From the NCBI GenBank assembly GCA_027730885.1, contig JAQCHM010000006.1, positions 1 to 24,209 on the forward strand: a DNA stretch of 24,209 nt, read 5' to 3'. Position 1 is the first letter of the stretch; each line of letters opens with the position of its first letter. The notes beneath the pieces are model-generated. The model searched no databases. It saw nothing but the letters and a program-made list of their open reading frames with translations, and was not told the origin of the DNA. Shown here in pieces: positions 1 to 6,811 of the stretch. Position numbers and translations under genes: made by a program. Source of the stretch: Actinomycetota bacterium. GTDB lineage: Bacteria; Actinomycetota; Acidimicrobiia; Acidimicrobiales; SZUA-35.

Positions 1-261
1 CCCGCCGTGACCGGCATCAGGCCGCTCTGTCACGGCAACGCCTGGTCGGTCTACTTCTCCGACCCGGAGGGCAACGGTGTCGAGATCTTCATCGACACGC
101 CCTGGCACGTGGCGCAGCCCCAGGGCAAGCCGCTCGACCTGAGCAAGTCGAACGACGAGATCGTTGAGTGGACGGTTGCCTCGTTCAAGGACGAGCCGGA
201 ATTCGGGTCGATCGAGGAGTTCTACCGAGCGAGGGCCGAGCACCTCGCCGACCGAACCTGA
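1..261 (+). CDS. VOC-fold (glyoxalase/extradiol dioxygenase-like) protein, C-terminal part
   Basis: The reading frame is open from the first base of the window, so the gene starts upstream and only about 86 C-terminal residues are seen. The segment WSVYFSDPEGNGVEIFIDTP is typical of the last beta-alpha-beta-beta-beta module of the vicinal oxygen chelate superfamily. The Glu in VEIF sits where that fold places its last metal ligand. A charged tail follows (DEPEFGSIEEFYRARAEH). VOC enzymes of this type include catechol-type extradiol dioxygenases and glyoxalase-like proteins; the substrate cannot be told from the fragment. It converges with the response regulator downstream, leaving only 8 bp between the two stops. 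The fold is well supported and the specific activity is not. Confidence 0.75.
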   Translation, partial: PAVTGIRPLCHGNAWSVYFSDPEGNGVEIFIDTPWHVAQPQGKPLDLSKSNDEIVEWTVASFKDEPEFGSIEEFYRARAEHLADRT

Positions 262-269
262 GGTCGCGA

Positions 270-671
270 TCAGACGACGACGGCCGGAGCCTCGAAAGAG
301 GTCTCGCCCGCCAGGAGACGTTGGGCCAGGCGGCGGAGGCGTAACGCGTCGAGCGGTTTGACGATCCACCCTTCAGCGCCCACCTCGTTCGCGAGGAAGG
401 TGTCGGCCGATCGGTCGAGTAGGAGGCCGACGGGTCGATGCACCAAGCGATCGAAGCCCTCTTCCTGGCGGATGGCCAGACAAGTGGCGAGGCCGCCCAT
501 GTTGCCGATCTGCAGATCGAGCAGAACGAGGTCCGGCTCCTTCACCTTGACCACATCGAGGACGACGGCGCCGGTCCGGACTCGCCAGACAGTGGTGTCG
601 TCGCTCGCCAACGCGGCGTCGACCTCGTTGTAGACGGCGTCTGAATCAGTGGCGAGAAGTACTCCGATCAC
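270..671 (-). CDS. single-domain response regulator (receiver only)
   Basis: This is a 133-aa CheY-like receiver. With the start at GTG 671 the protein begins exactly at strand beta-1 (IGVLLATDSDA). The phospho-acceptor is probably Asp52 in LVLLDLQIGNMGG and the conserved Lys is about residue 105 in WIVKPLD. The usual acidic pair after beta-1 is replaced by TDSD. There is no output domain, so it should act by protein contact or as a phosphate relay. Longer starts (for example ATG 722 or 806) are possible in frame. GTG 671 is preferred because a TACCCT hexamer ends 7 nt before it, a leaderless arrangement seen repeatedly in this window. It is divergent from a STAS-domain gene, which hints at a shared signalling pathway but does not show one. 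Confidence 0.8.
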   Translation of the reverse strand: MIGVLLATDSDAVYNEVDAALASDDTTVWRVRTGAVVLDVVKVKEPDLVLLDLQIGNMGGLATCLAIRQEEGFDRLVHRPVGLLLDRSADTFLANEVGAEGWIVKPLDALRLRRLAQRLLAGETSFEAPAVVV

Positions 672-678
672 GTCCGAG

Positions 679-684
679 AGGGTA
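679..684 (-). promoter_or_regulatory. candidate -10 (TACCCT) for the leaderless receiver gene
   Basis: On the minus strand TACCCT is followed by 7 nt and then the GTG at 671. A -10 at this distance would put the transcription start at the start codon. No clear -35 is seen 17-18 bp further upstream. Confidence 0.4.
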
Positions 685-729
685 CCCGAAGTCGGCTGCA
701 ACAGCCCGGCTGCCCGGGCCATCGGGCGA

Positions 730-759
730 TTGCGACTGCGGTCACAGGCGCGGTAGACA
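730..759 (+). promoter_or_regulatory. candidate sigma-70 promoter for the STAS gene
   Basis: TTGCGA (730-735) and TAGACA (754-759) are separated by 18 bp, upstream of the STAS gene, which has its own Shine-Dalgarno. TACGAT at 776-781 is an alternative -10. This is a motif match only. Confidence 0.3.
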
Positions 760-835
760 GCGGTGTCGAATCCGATACGATCCGGGGCGGCGTGCTCGCA
801 TGCCATCCCCAACAGAGGCAGAGAGGACGGGTCTC

Positions 836-1183
836 GTGATCGACATTCAGATCGAAGAAGCCGTGGACTACACCGTTTGCCGGCCGTCGGGCGACCTCGA
901 TGCCTACTCGGTCGGGGTGTTTCGAGAAGCCCTGAATCGGCTGGCCACGTCGCCTCGGCTCGTGATCGATCTGTCCAACGTGCCGTTCATGGATTCCGCC
1001 GGTCTCGGAGCGCTCGTCGGTGGTATCCGACGAGTCCGCGAGGCGGAGGGCAGGGTTGCGGTGGTGTGCAGCCGACCGTCGCTCACCCGGTTGCTGCACA
1101 CGACTGGCTTCGATCGCATCGTCCCCATCATCGAGTCGCTCGATGACGTACTAGACGTCTTCGAAGACACATCCGAGGTCTGA
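836..1183 (+). CDS. STAS-domain anti-anti-sigma-like protein
   Basis: This 115-aa protein is a complete STAS domain. Signature features are the N-terminal beta strands (VCRPSGDLDAYSVGVF), the strand LVIDLSNVPFMDSAGLG and the following helix. Ser54 in FMDSAGLG is the position phosphorylated by anti-sigma kinases in SpoIIAA/RsbV-type proteins. By family, unphosphorylated STAS proteins bind an anti-sigma factor and release a sigma factor; no cognate kinase or sigma of that type lies beside it. The start at GTG 836 is chosen because GAGAGG (821-826) lies 9 nt upstream and because it gives a canonical STAS N-terminus; an ORF from ATG 800 would add an unconserved tail. Its 3' end overlaps the convergent ATPase gene by 33 bp. 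Confidence 0.85.
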   Translation: MIDIQIEEAVDYTVCRPSGDLDAYSVGVFREALNRLATSPRLVIDLSNVPFMDSAGLGALVGGIRRVREAEGRVAVVCSRPSLTRLLHTTGFDRIVPIIESLDDVLDVFEDTSEV

Positions 1184-3232
1184 TCGGGCCAGTTGCCAAA
1201 CGGTTGCCGCGGTGACGACGGGTTCGGGTCGCTCGTCGATGCACGCGAGAACCTCCAGGTCGTTGCGCTGAAGGAGCTCCATCAGGCAACGATGTTCGCT
1301 GTCGGATCGCTGTCGGAAGGTGAGGAGGTTGACGTCGGCAGCGTCGTCTGTCCGACCGCTGAGCGAACTCGCGAACCGAGGGGTCATCCGATTCACGAGC
1401 AGTCGGCGCGGCCCGCTCGACGGCGGGAGCTTTGCGGCGAGTGCAGCCGCCTGGTCCAACGGTTCGGGCTGCGGTGTCGACGTCAGGACGAAGGCGACCT
1501 TCGACGACAGCAGGAGCGCATCCATGTCGGCCGCTCTGGCACGGAACCCTGCGTCGAGTTCGCCGAGCGCGCCGAAGAAGTCGGCAACCTCCTCCAGCAG
1601 ACCGATGCCGATGAGGCGACCGACGAGAGCCGCTGCGCTTCGGGCAGCCAAGGCTGTGGCCCTGCCGAACCGGCCGGTCGGGGAGAGGACGCCCCGGTAG
1701 ACAGGGTGATCGACGAATCGCACCAGTCGGGCCGCGCTCTCCAGAAGGTCGACGGCCTGCTGCGCAGGAGGCGTGTCGACGACCACGAGGTCGAAGCCCT
1801 CCGCTGACTGGTGCAGGTGCCAGAGTTGATCCATCGCGAGGTACTCGTGGGTCCCTGACAACGAAGTGGTCAGATGCCGGAACAGTCGATGACCGATGAT
1901 GCGGTCGGCCTGCTGGGTGGTTGCGTACTCGCGGATGACCCGCTCGAAGCTCTGTTGGGTGTCGAGCATGCAGGCCCAGAGCTCCCCGGACCACTCACCG
2001 TCCAACCGCTCAGGGAGGTGTCCGAGGTGGTCGAGGCCCAGTGCGTCGGCCAGACGTCGGGCCGGGTCGACGGTGATGAGCGCCACGTGCCGCCCGGTCG
2101 CAGCCGCCGCCATCGCCAGGGCAGCGGCGGTTGTGGTCTTCCCCACGCCTCCAGGGCCGAGACAGAAGATCACCTCGGTCGCCGAGAGGGGCAGGCCCAC
2201 CGGCGTCGGCCGTGCCGGGACCGGGTCCAGGAGTCGGGGAGCGGCCGAGGGCGCTGTTGCATCGAGAATGATCGAGTTCTGGCGCAGGCGTTCGGGCTCG
2301 ACGTATCGAACCAAGGCGTTCACGTCCGCCTCGTTGCCGAGCCCCAGGAGCCCGAGATGAGGGAAGTGCAGTTGGGGAAGTGGCAACTCGACGGCCAGGC
2401 GTTCGACCTCCATCTGTTCGGCGGCGATTCGCCGAAGTCGAAAATCGGCCGCGGCCCTGCGATCTCGAACCCGTCGGCTGCGCCGGTCGCCGTTGCCGGC
2501 CGCGTCGGCGAGACCCACGAGCTCGGGCCACCGGGCGTTGATCAGGAGCGGGGCCAACTTCACCCCTAGTTCGTCCTCGATGGCGAAGGCCGTTTCGATC
2601 GTCTCGGTCACCGGCGTCTCCTCCGCCAAGGTGACCAGCGCGACTTGGCATCGGTCGGCATCGACGAGGAACTCGGCGGCGAGGGCCGCTTGCTCGCGGA
2701 TGGGGCCGCTATCGGTCTCGGAGAGGGCAACCGCGGATCGCAGGAACGTCACGGTGTGACCGGAGGATGGCGCGTCGACGATGATTAGTTCGGCTGCGCC
2801 GGAGGACTCGAGCTGGCGGATCTTGCCGAGGAGGAGAAGATCCCGGATACCGGGGATGGCTGCGGTCAACAGCTCGAGCGCAGGTCTTCCTCCAGCAGGC
2901 AGAGCCAAGCGAATGAGTCGATCGAGCCCGTTGTGCTCCAAGTACTCGATCAGTGCAGCGTCGGCGCCCAATGAACAACCGCGAAGTCGGCCGGGGGCAG
3001 CGGACAGCAACTCGCGAGGCGCGTAGCCGAGAGGCTCGCCTCCGAAGAACCGGGCGAGCGGGTCGACGGATCCGTTGCCTCCGCGTTCCTGTGGGCCCTG
3101 GGTTTGGACGATCAGGACGTCCAAGCCGGAGCGGGCGGCCGCGACACCCAAAGTTGCCCCTAACGTGGTTTTGCCCACACCCCCCTTCCCGGCAACGATC
3201 AGGACTCGTGATGCAGCGAAGAACCAAGTCAC
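1151..3232 (-). CDS. fused tandem Get3/ArsA-family ATPase (BagAB-like)
   Basis: This 693-aa protein contains two complete P-loop ATPase domains of the ArsA/Get3/TRC40 class. Half one has GKGGVGKTT (residues 15-23) and the switch-like segment IIVDAPSSGHTVTFL (150-164). Half two has GPGGVGKTT (359-367), DPARRLADALGL, SLSGTHEYLAMDQL (457-470) and DLVVVDTPPAQQAVDLL (481-497). Mycobacteria carry two separate adjacent Get3-like ATPase genes (Rv3679-Rv3680, called BagA and BagB) next to whiB4. Here the pair appears as one polypeptide, also close to a whiB gene, which supports BagAB-type function rather than arsenite export. In half two the signature lysine before GGVGKT is a proline, so the two sites may differ in activity. 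The GTG start at 3232 has TAGCCT 8 nt upstream and no good Shine-Dalgarno. Its 5' end overlaps the divergent NfeD gene by 22 bp. Confidence 0.85.
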   Translation of the reverse strand: MTWFFAASRVLIVAGKGGVGKTTLGATLGVAAARSGLDVLIVQTQGPQERGGNGSVDPLARFFGGEPLGYAPRELLSAAPGRLRGCSLGADAALIEYLEHNGLDRLIRLALPAGGRPALELLTAAIPGIRDLLLLGKIRQLESSGAAELIIVDAPSSGHTVTFLRSAVALSETDSGPIREQAALAAEFLVDADRCQVALVTLAEETPVTETIETAFAIEDELGVKLAPLLINARWPELVGLADAAGNGDRRSRRVRDRRAAADFRLRRIAAEQMEVERLAVELPLPQLHFPHLGLLGLGNEADVNALVRYVEPERLRQNSIILDATAPSAAPRLLDPVPARPTPVGLPLSATEVIFCLGPGGVGKTTTAAALAMAAAATGRHVALITVDPARRLADALGLDHLGHLPERLDGEWSGELWACMLDTQQSFERVIREYATTQQADRIIGHRLFRHLTTSLSGTHEYLAMDQLWHLHQSAEGFDLVVVDTPPAQQAVDLLESAARLVRFVDHPVYRGVLSPTGRFGRATALAARSAAALVGRLIGIGLLEEVADFFGALGELDAGFRARAADMDALLLSSKVAFVLTSTPQPEPLDQAAALAAKLPPSSGPRRLLVNRMTPRFASSLSGRTDDAADVNLLTFRQRSDSEHRCLMELLQRNDLEVLACIDERPEPVVTAATVWQLARSDLGCVFEDV

Positions 3233-4626
3233 TGCCTCGGAGGCTAGCCCGCCTCGTTGGTGCCGCTTTCGCCCTGGCCGGATTGCTGGGCCTGCTGGTC
3301 TCGTTCGGGTCAGGGGGCACTCCGGCGTCCGCCCAGACCGAGACCCGGACGGACCAGGAGGCCGCGGAGAATTCGAACCAGGTGCGCATCATCGAGGTCT
3401 CGGGACTCCTCGACGCGGTGCTGCATGACTTCCTGCTCCGAGAACTCGATCGGGCCGAAGCCGATGGCGTCATGGGCGTCCTCGTGCAGTACGACAGCCG
3501 CGGCAGTGTCCTGAGCCAAGAGGACTTCGTCGAGTTGGCGACGCGAATTCGGGACTCGTCGGTTCAGGTCGGGATTTGGGTCGGTCCCAGCGGATCGGCC
3601 GCGCTCGGGGGCTCGGCAGAGTTGCTGGGCGTCGCTGACCTCGTCGGCGTCTCGGTCGGTTCGCGAGTCGGCGAGACGGGCCCGCTTCGTCTGCCAACGT
3701 CCACCTTCGGTCAACCGTTCGGGGACGCGACCGAGCGGCTCGAGACTGCATCGGTGTCGGCGCCCGACGCCCTCGACCTCGGTGTCACGACCGTGCTCCC
3801 CGACCCGGAGTGCGACACGATGGAGTGCAAGCTCACCGACATTTCCGTGCTGCGTGAGTTCCTGACCTACTTCGACGGGTACCGGTCGCCGGCCGACACC
3901 GACGTCGCATCCGAACTGACCGAGCCTCGATTCGTACAGCTTCCCCTCAGCGGACAGCTGTTCCACAGCGTGGCCAGCCCCGAGGTCGCCTACTTGCTGT
4001 TCGTCGGGGGTCTGGCACTCCTCGTCTTCGAGCTGTACACCGCTGGTGTCGGGATCGCCGGGGTCATCGGAGCGTTCTGCCTGGTCATGGGGTGTTACGG
4101 ACTGTCGGCGCTTCCGGCCAGGAATGTGGCGATCGCGCTTCTCATCGGGTCGATGCTTGCGTTCGCGGTCGACATCCAGACCAACATGCCACGCCTGTAC
4201 AGCGCGATCGGCATGCTGTCGTTCGTCGGCGGGAGTTGGTTCCTGTATGACGGATTGCGGGTCTCGTGGGTAACGCTCCTGGTCGGGGTGGTCGGCGCCG
4301 CACTCTACGCCTACACCGGCATGCCCTCGATGGTCCGCACCCGATTCAGTTCACCCACCATCGGTCGCTCGTGGATGATCGGTGAGCTCGGTTTGGCCAC
4401 GACCGATCTGGCTCCGGAAGGCTCGGTCACCGTTCGCGACGCTCCGTGGCGGGCGTTCACAAACCGGGCCACCCCGCTGAAGGCGGGCGACCAGGTCAAA
4501 GTTGTCGGAATTCACCGCATGCTGCTGGAGGTGGCGCCGCTCGAGGGCGCCGCTCGCGACTACCGCGAGCGTGCCCGGTCAGGCGACGAACAGAAGGTCT
4601 CGGATCCCGAAACCGATCGGGTCTGA
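3211..4626 (+). CDS. NfeD-family membrane protein with degenerate ClpP-like domain
   Basis: This 471-aa protein has the long NfeD layout. An Arg-rich N-terminus and hydrophobic signal segment (about 11-41) come first, then a ClpP/SppA-like domain (about 57-200). Several membrane helices follow (about 258-300, 305-320, 331-345, 350-370), and last an OB-fold (about 386-445, MIGELGLATTDLAPEGSVTV). In active NfeD1b proteases the segment around GPSGSAALGGSAELLGVADL carries the catalytic Ser in an AASAG-like context; here it reads AALGG. The following stretch with the catalytic Lys is shortened, so peptidase activity is doubtful. NfeD proteins pair with stomatin/flotillin-type proteins, none of which is in view. 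ATG 3211 follows AGGA at 3201-3204 and opens a proper signal peptide; GTG 3208 is also possible. Family assignment is firm, loss of catalysis is inferred. Confidence 0.85.
   Translation: MQRRTKSLPRRLARLVGAAFALAGLLGLLVSFGSGGTPASAQTETRTDQEAAENSNQVRIIEVSGLLDAVLHDFLLRELDRAEADGVMGVLVQYDSRGSVLSQEDFVELATRIRDSSVQVGIWVGPSGSAALGGSAELLGVADLVGVSVGSRVGETGPLRLPTSTFGQPFGDATERLETASVSAPDALDLGVTTVLPDPECDTMECKLTDISVLREFLTYFDGYRSPADTDVASELTEPRFVQLPLSGQLFHSVASPEVAYLLFVGGLALLVFELYTAGVGIAGVIGAFCLVMGCYGLSALPARNVAIALLIGSMLAFAVDIQTNMPRLYSAIGMLSFVGGSWFLYDGLRVSWVTLLVGVVGAALYAYTGMPSMVRTRFSSPTIGRSWMIGELGLATTDLAPEGSVTVRDAPWRAFTNRATPLKAGDQVKVVGIHRMLLEVAPLEGAARDYRERARSGDEQKVSDPETDRV
3241..3246 (-). promoter_or_regulatory. 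candidate -10 (TAGCCT) for the leaderless ATPase gene
   Basis: On the minus strand TAGCCT lies 8 nt before GTG 3232. It lies inside the coding sequence of the divergent NfeD gene. Confidence 0.4.
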
Positions 4627-4668
4627 CCGAGCCCGAAACCCTACGGACAAAACCCTGCCGAGCCCCTC

Positions 4669-4697
4669 TTGTGCCGTGGGGGTCAGCGGCATAGTGT
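4669..4697 (+). promoter_or_regulatory. candidate sigma-70 promoter of whiB
   Basis: TTGTGC (4669-4674), a 17-bp spacer and TAGTGT (4692-4697) form a good housekeeping-type promoter. It would give a leader of about 75 nt before the whiB start. That leader (about 4704-4777) holds no obvious hairpin I can support. Confidence 0.5.
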
Positions 4698-4777
4698 CCA
4701 GTAAGCGCTGACGGTAGGGGTGCGAGCGCAACGGGACGCCGCTATCGGTCCCGAGTAGGTAGTCAGGGGGTTCGGGG

Positions 4778-5071
4778 TTGAGTTCGCAGCATTCATTCGA
4801 TCTTTGGCAGCATTTGGCGGCGTGCCGCGGCCCGAGCCAGGAGATCTTCTTTCCGCCTGGTCGGCTCGAGCGCCGTTCCGAGAAGCGGTCCCGCGAGCAG
4901 CGGGCCAAGGAGATCTGTCGATCCTGCGCAGTGCAACAGGACTGCCTCTCCTACGCCCTGGCCATCCGCGAGCAGCACGGCATCTGGGGCGGACTCACCG
5001 AGAACGAGCGTCGAGACCTGCTGAACCGCGACGATGGCCGCGTTGCTACCGTCACTTCGGTTCGTCGCTGA
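4778..5071 (+). CDS. WhiB-family Fe-S transcriptional regulator
   Basis: This 97-aa protein has the four-cysteine WhiB pattern: Cys16 (LAACRG), then Cys47-x2-Cys50 (EICRSCAV) and Cys56 (QDCLSYAL), followed by the turn GIWGGLTENERR (68-79). In the family the cysteines hold a redox- or NO-sensitive 4Fe-4S cluster and the protein works with the primary sigma factor. The start is a TTG at 4778, with a G-rich Shine-Dalgarno (AGGGGG) about 7 nt upstream. The C-terminal tail is short (about 18 residues). The location next to the Get3-like ATPase locus resembles the mycobacterial whiB4 neighbourhood, but which Wbl subclass it belongs to needs a tree. It converges with selB. Confidence 0.92.
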   Translation: MSSQHSFDLWQHLAACRGPSQEIFFPPGRLERRSEKRSREQRAKEICRSCAVQQDCLSYALAIREQHGIWGGLTENERRDLLNRDDGRVATVTSVRR

Positions 5072-5108
5072 CCTGACCCCCGCGAGCGATCACTCCGGGG
5101 TCGGCAGC
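5067..5108. terminator. hairpin between convergent whiB and selB
   Basis: GCTG (5067-5070), CC (5072-5073) and GACCCC (5075-5080) pair with GGGGTC (5097-5102), GG (5103-5104) and CAGC (5105-5108). There are two single-base bulges and a 16-nt loop. There is no U-tract on either side. It overlaps the ends of both genes, so a bidirectional stop is plausible. Confidence 0.4.
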
Positions 5109-6811
5109 CGTGGCCCCGCCAGACGGTAATCGCCCCGACGACGGGTCATTCCCGTCCGATCGAACCAGCCCAAAAGGGGCAACACGTACTTTCGGCTGGT
5201 GCCGAAGAGGTCACGGATCTCGGCCACCGTCAGGCCGTCGGGGTGCCCACGGAGCGCGACCGCGAGCTGGTGGGCGGCGACCGCGAGTGAGGAGGCGGCG
5301 AAGAACACGCCGTCCTGCTCGATCACGGTTCCCTTGCGAACCAGCTCACGCACCTCGCCTCGATCGAATCCTTCTGGCCCAGGAGGCGCGAACGGCGCAG
5401 CCTCGAGCAACGCGACCCACGGGTGATCGGCCAAGGGGTCGTCCGGTTCACCTACAACCGCTCGGCCGGCTTCGACGGACACCTCGGTGAGGAGGCTGAG
5501 GACGTCCCGATCCCGCGCGTCCAGTCTGGCGATGTCCAGCCCGAGCGCGCCGGCTTCCTGGATGCGCCCGAGAACGTCAGCCTTGCGGGCCTCGAGCAGG
5601 ACGGGGTCGATGACCCAGACCCCGACGGTCGCCTCGATGGTCTGGCCGCTGAGGCGCTCGAGTTCCTCGACCGTCACCCAGCCCCGCTCGGTCACGAGTC
5701 GCTCGACACTGCGGTCGGGGGTGGCCTTCGAGGCCGGCCGTTTCGGGTCGACATCGAGGACTTCGCCCCCGCCCACCGTCTCGTCCCGACCCCGTTCCCG
5801 AAGAATGAAGCGGTCACCCGGCAGCAACGGAATCTTGGTTTGCAGGTACAGCCGGACGAGCCCCGAGTCCCCGGGAGCGAGGCGGCTCGGGCCAAGCACC
5901 CGGACCTTTGCCGGGAACTCGCCTGACCCGAAGTAGGCGGCGTAGGCGCCACGGCGACTGACTTCGTGGTCCAGCGTGTCGAGCACGGTCAGCCTCGCGT
6001 CGAGCACCGCGGTGTGGTGCCAGGCGTCAGCGGCGACGACGACGTCACCCCGACCGATCTCGGCATGGGCGATGCCGCCGAGGTTGACGGCGACACGGTT
6101 ACCCGGGCCGACGGCGGTGACCGCGTGATGATGGTTCTGGAGCGATCGCACTCGAACTGATCGGTCCCCGGGCGCAACGATCAACTCGTCGCCGAGGCTC
6201 AGCGATCCGCCGGTCAGTGTCCCGGTGACGACGGTCCCGGTGCCGGTTGGCGCGAACGCTCGATCGACCCAGAGTCGGGGGCGTCGGGTGTCGTCAGGCG
6301 GCCCGACGAGGATGAGCAGATCGTCGAGTGCCGCGAGCAACGCATCGAGGCCCTGCCCCGATGGTGCCGCGACCGGAACAATGGGCGCTCCGGCGAGGAA
6401 GGTGTCCTCGACATGTTCCTCGACGTCGAGGACGGCGAGCTCCAGCAGTTCGTCGTCGACCTGGTCGACCTTCGTGAGCGCGATCACTCCGTGGCCGATT
6501 CCGAGCAGTTCCAGGATGCGTAGATGTTCCTCGGACTGCGGCTTCCATCCCTCGGTCGCCGCGACGACGAACAAGCAGCCTTGCACTGCGCCGACACCGG
6601 CCAGCATGTTGCGAAGGAACCGCACGTGGCCGGGAACGTCGATGAGCGACAACGGCGACCCCGAAGGGAGGGCCACCGCTGCGAATCCGAGGTCGATCGT
6701 CAGGCCGCGAGCCTTCTCCTCGGCCAGTCGGTCGGGGTCGGTTCCGGTCAGCGCGAGGACAAGGGTCGATTTCCCGTGATCGACATGTCCGGCGGTGGCG
6801 ATGACGGTCAT
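5090..6811 (-). CDS. selB: selenocysteine-specific elongation factor SelB
   Basis: This 573-aa translational GTPase delivers Sec-tRNA to UGA codons carrying a SECIS element. The G domain is complete: GHVDHGKST (about 8-16), the switch segment ARGLTIDLGFA, DVPGHVRFLRNML (about 59) and LTKVD. The beta-barrel domains include VDRAFAPTGTGTVVTGTL. The C-terminal third is the winged-helix part used by SelB to read SECIS, ending in EIRDLFGTSRKYVLPLLGWF and a short tail. EF-Tu is excluded by the start (MTVIATAGHVDHGKST) and by the long C-terminal extension. The ATG at 6811 shares the ATGA overlap with the selA stop, so the two genes are translationally coupled. Confidence 0.95.
   Translation of the reverse strand: MTVIATAGHVDHGKSTLVLALTGTDPDRLAEEKARGLTIDLGFAAVALPSGSPLSLIDVPGHVRFLRNMLAGVGAVQGCLFVVAATEGWKPQSEEHLRILELLGIGHGVIALTKVDQVDDELLELAVLDVEEHVEDTFLAGAPIVPVAAPSGQGLDALLAALDDLLILVGPPDDTRRPRLWVDRAFAPTGTGTVVTGTLTGGSLSLGDELIVAPGDRSVRVRSLQNHHHAVTAVGPGNRVAVNLGGIAHAEIGRGDVVVAADAWHHTAVLDARLTVLDTLDHEVSRRGAYAAYFGSGEFPAKVRVLGPSRLAPGDSGLVRLYLQTKIPLLPGDRFILRERGRDETVGGGEVLDVDPKRPASKATPDRSVERLVTERGWVTVEELERLSGQTIEATVGVWVIDPVLLEARKADVLGRIQEAGALGLDIARLDARDRDVLSLLTEVSVEAGRAVVGEPDDPLADHPWVALLEAAPFAPPGPEGFDRGEVRELVRKGTVIEQDGVFFAASSLAVAAHQLAVALRGHPDGLTVAEIRDLFGTSRKYVLPLLGWFDRTGMTRRRGDYRLAGPRLPTPE

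Noticed and set aside
2953..3210. N-terminal extension of the NfeD gene to an earlier start
   Set aside because: It is an Arg-rich frame inside the ATPase gene, and a signal peptide begins at ATG 3211 with an AGGA upstream.
4627..4777. tRNA-Sec (selC) near selB
   Set aside because: I looked for the long acceptor and anticodon TCA and for TTCGA-type T loops in this gap and in other gaps and found no cloverleaf. The gap carries the whiB promoter and leader instead.
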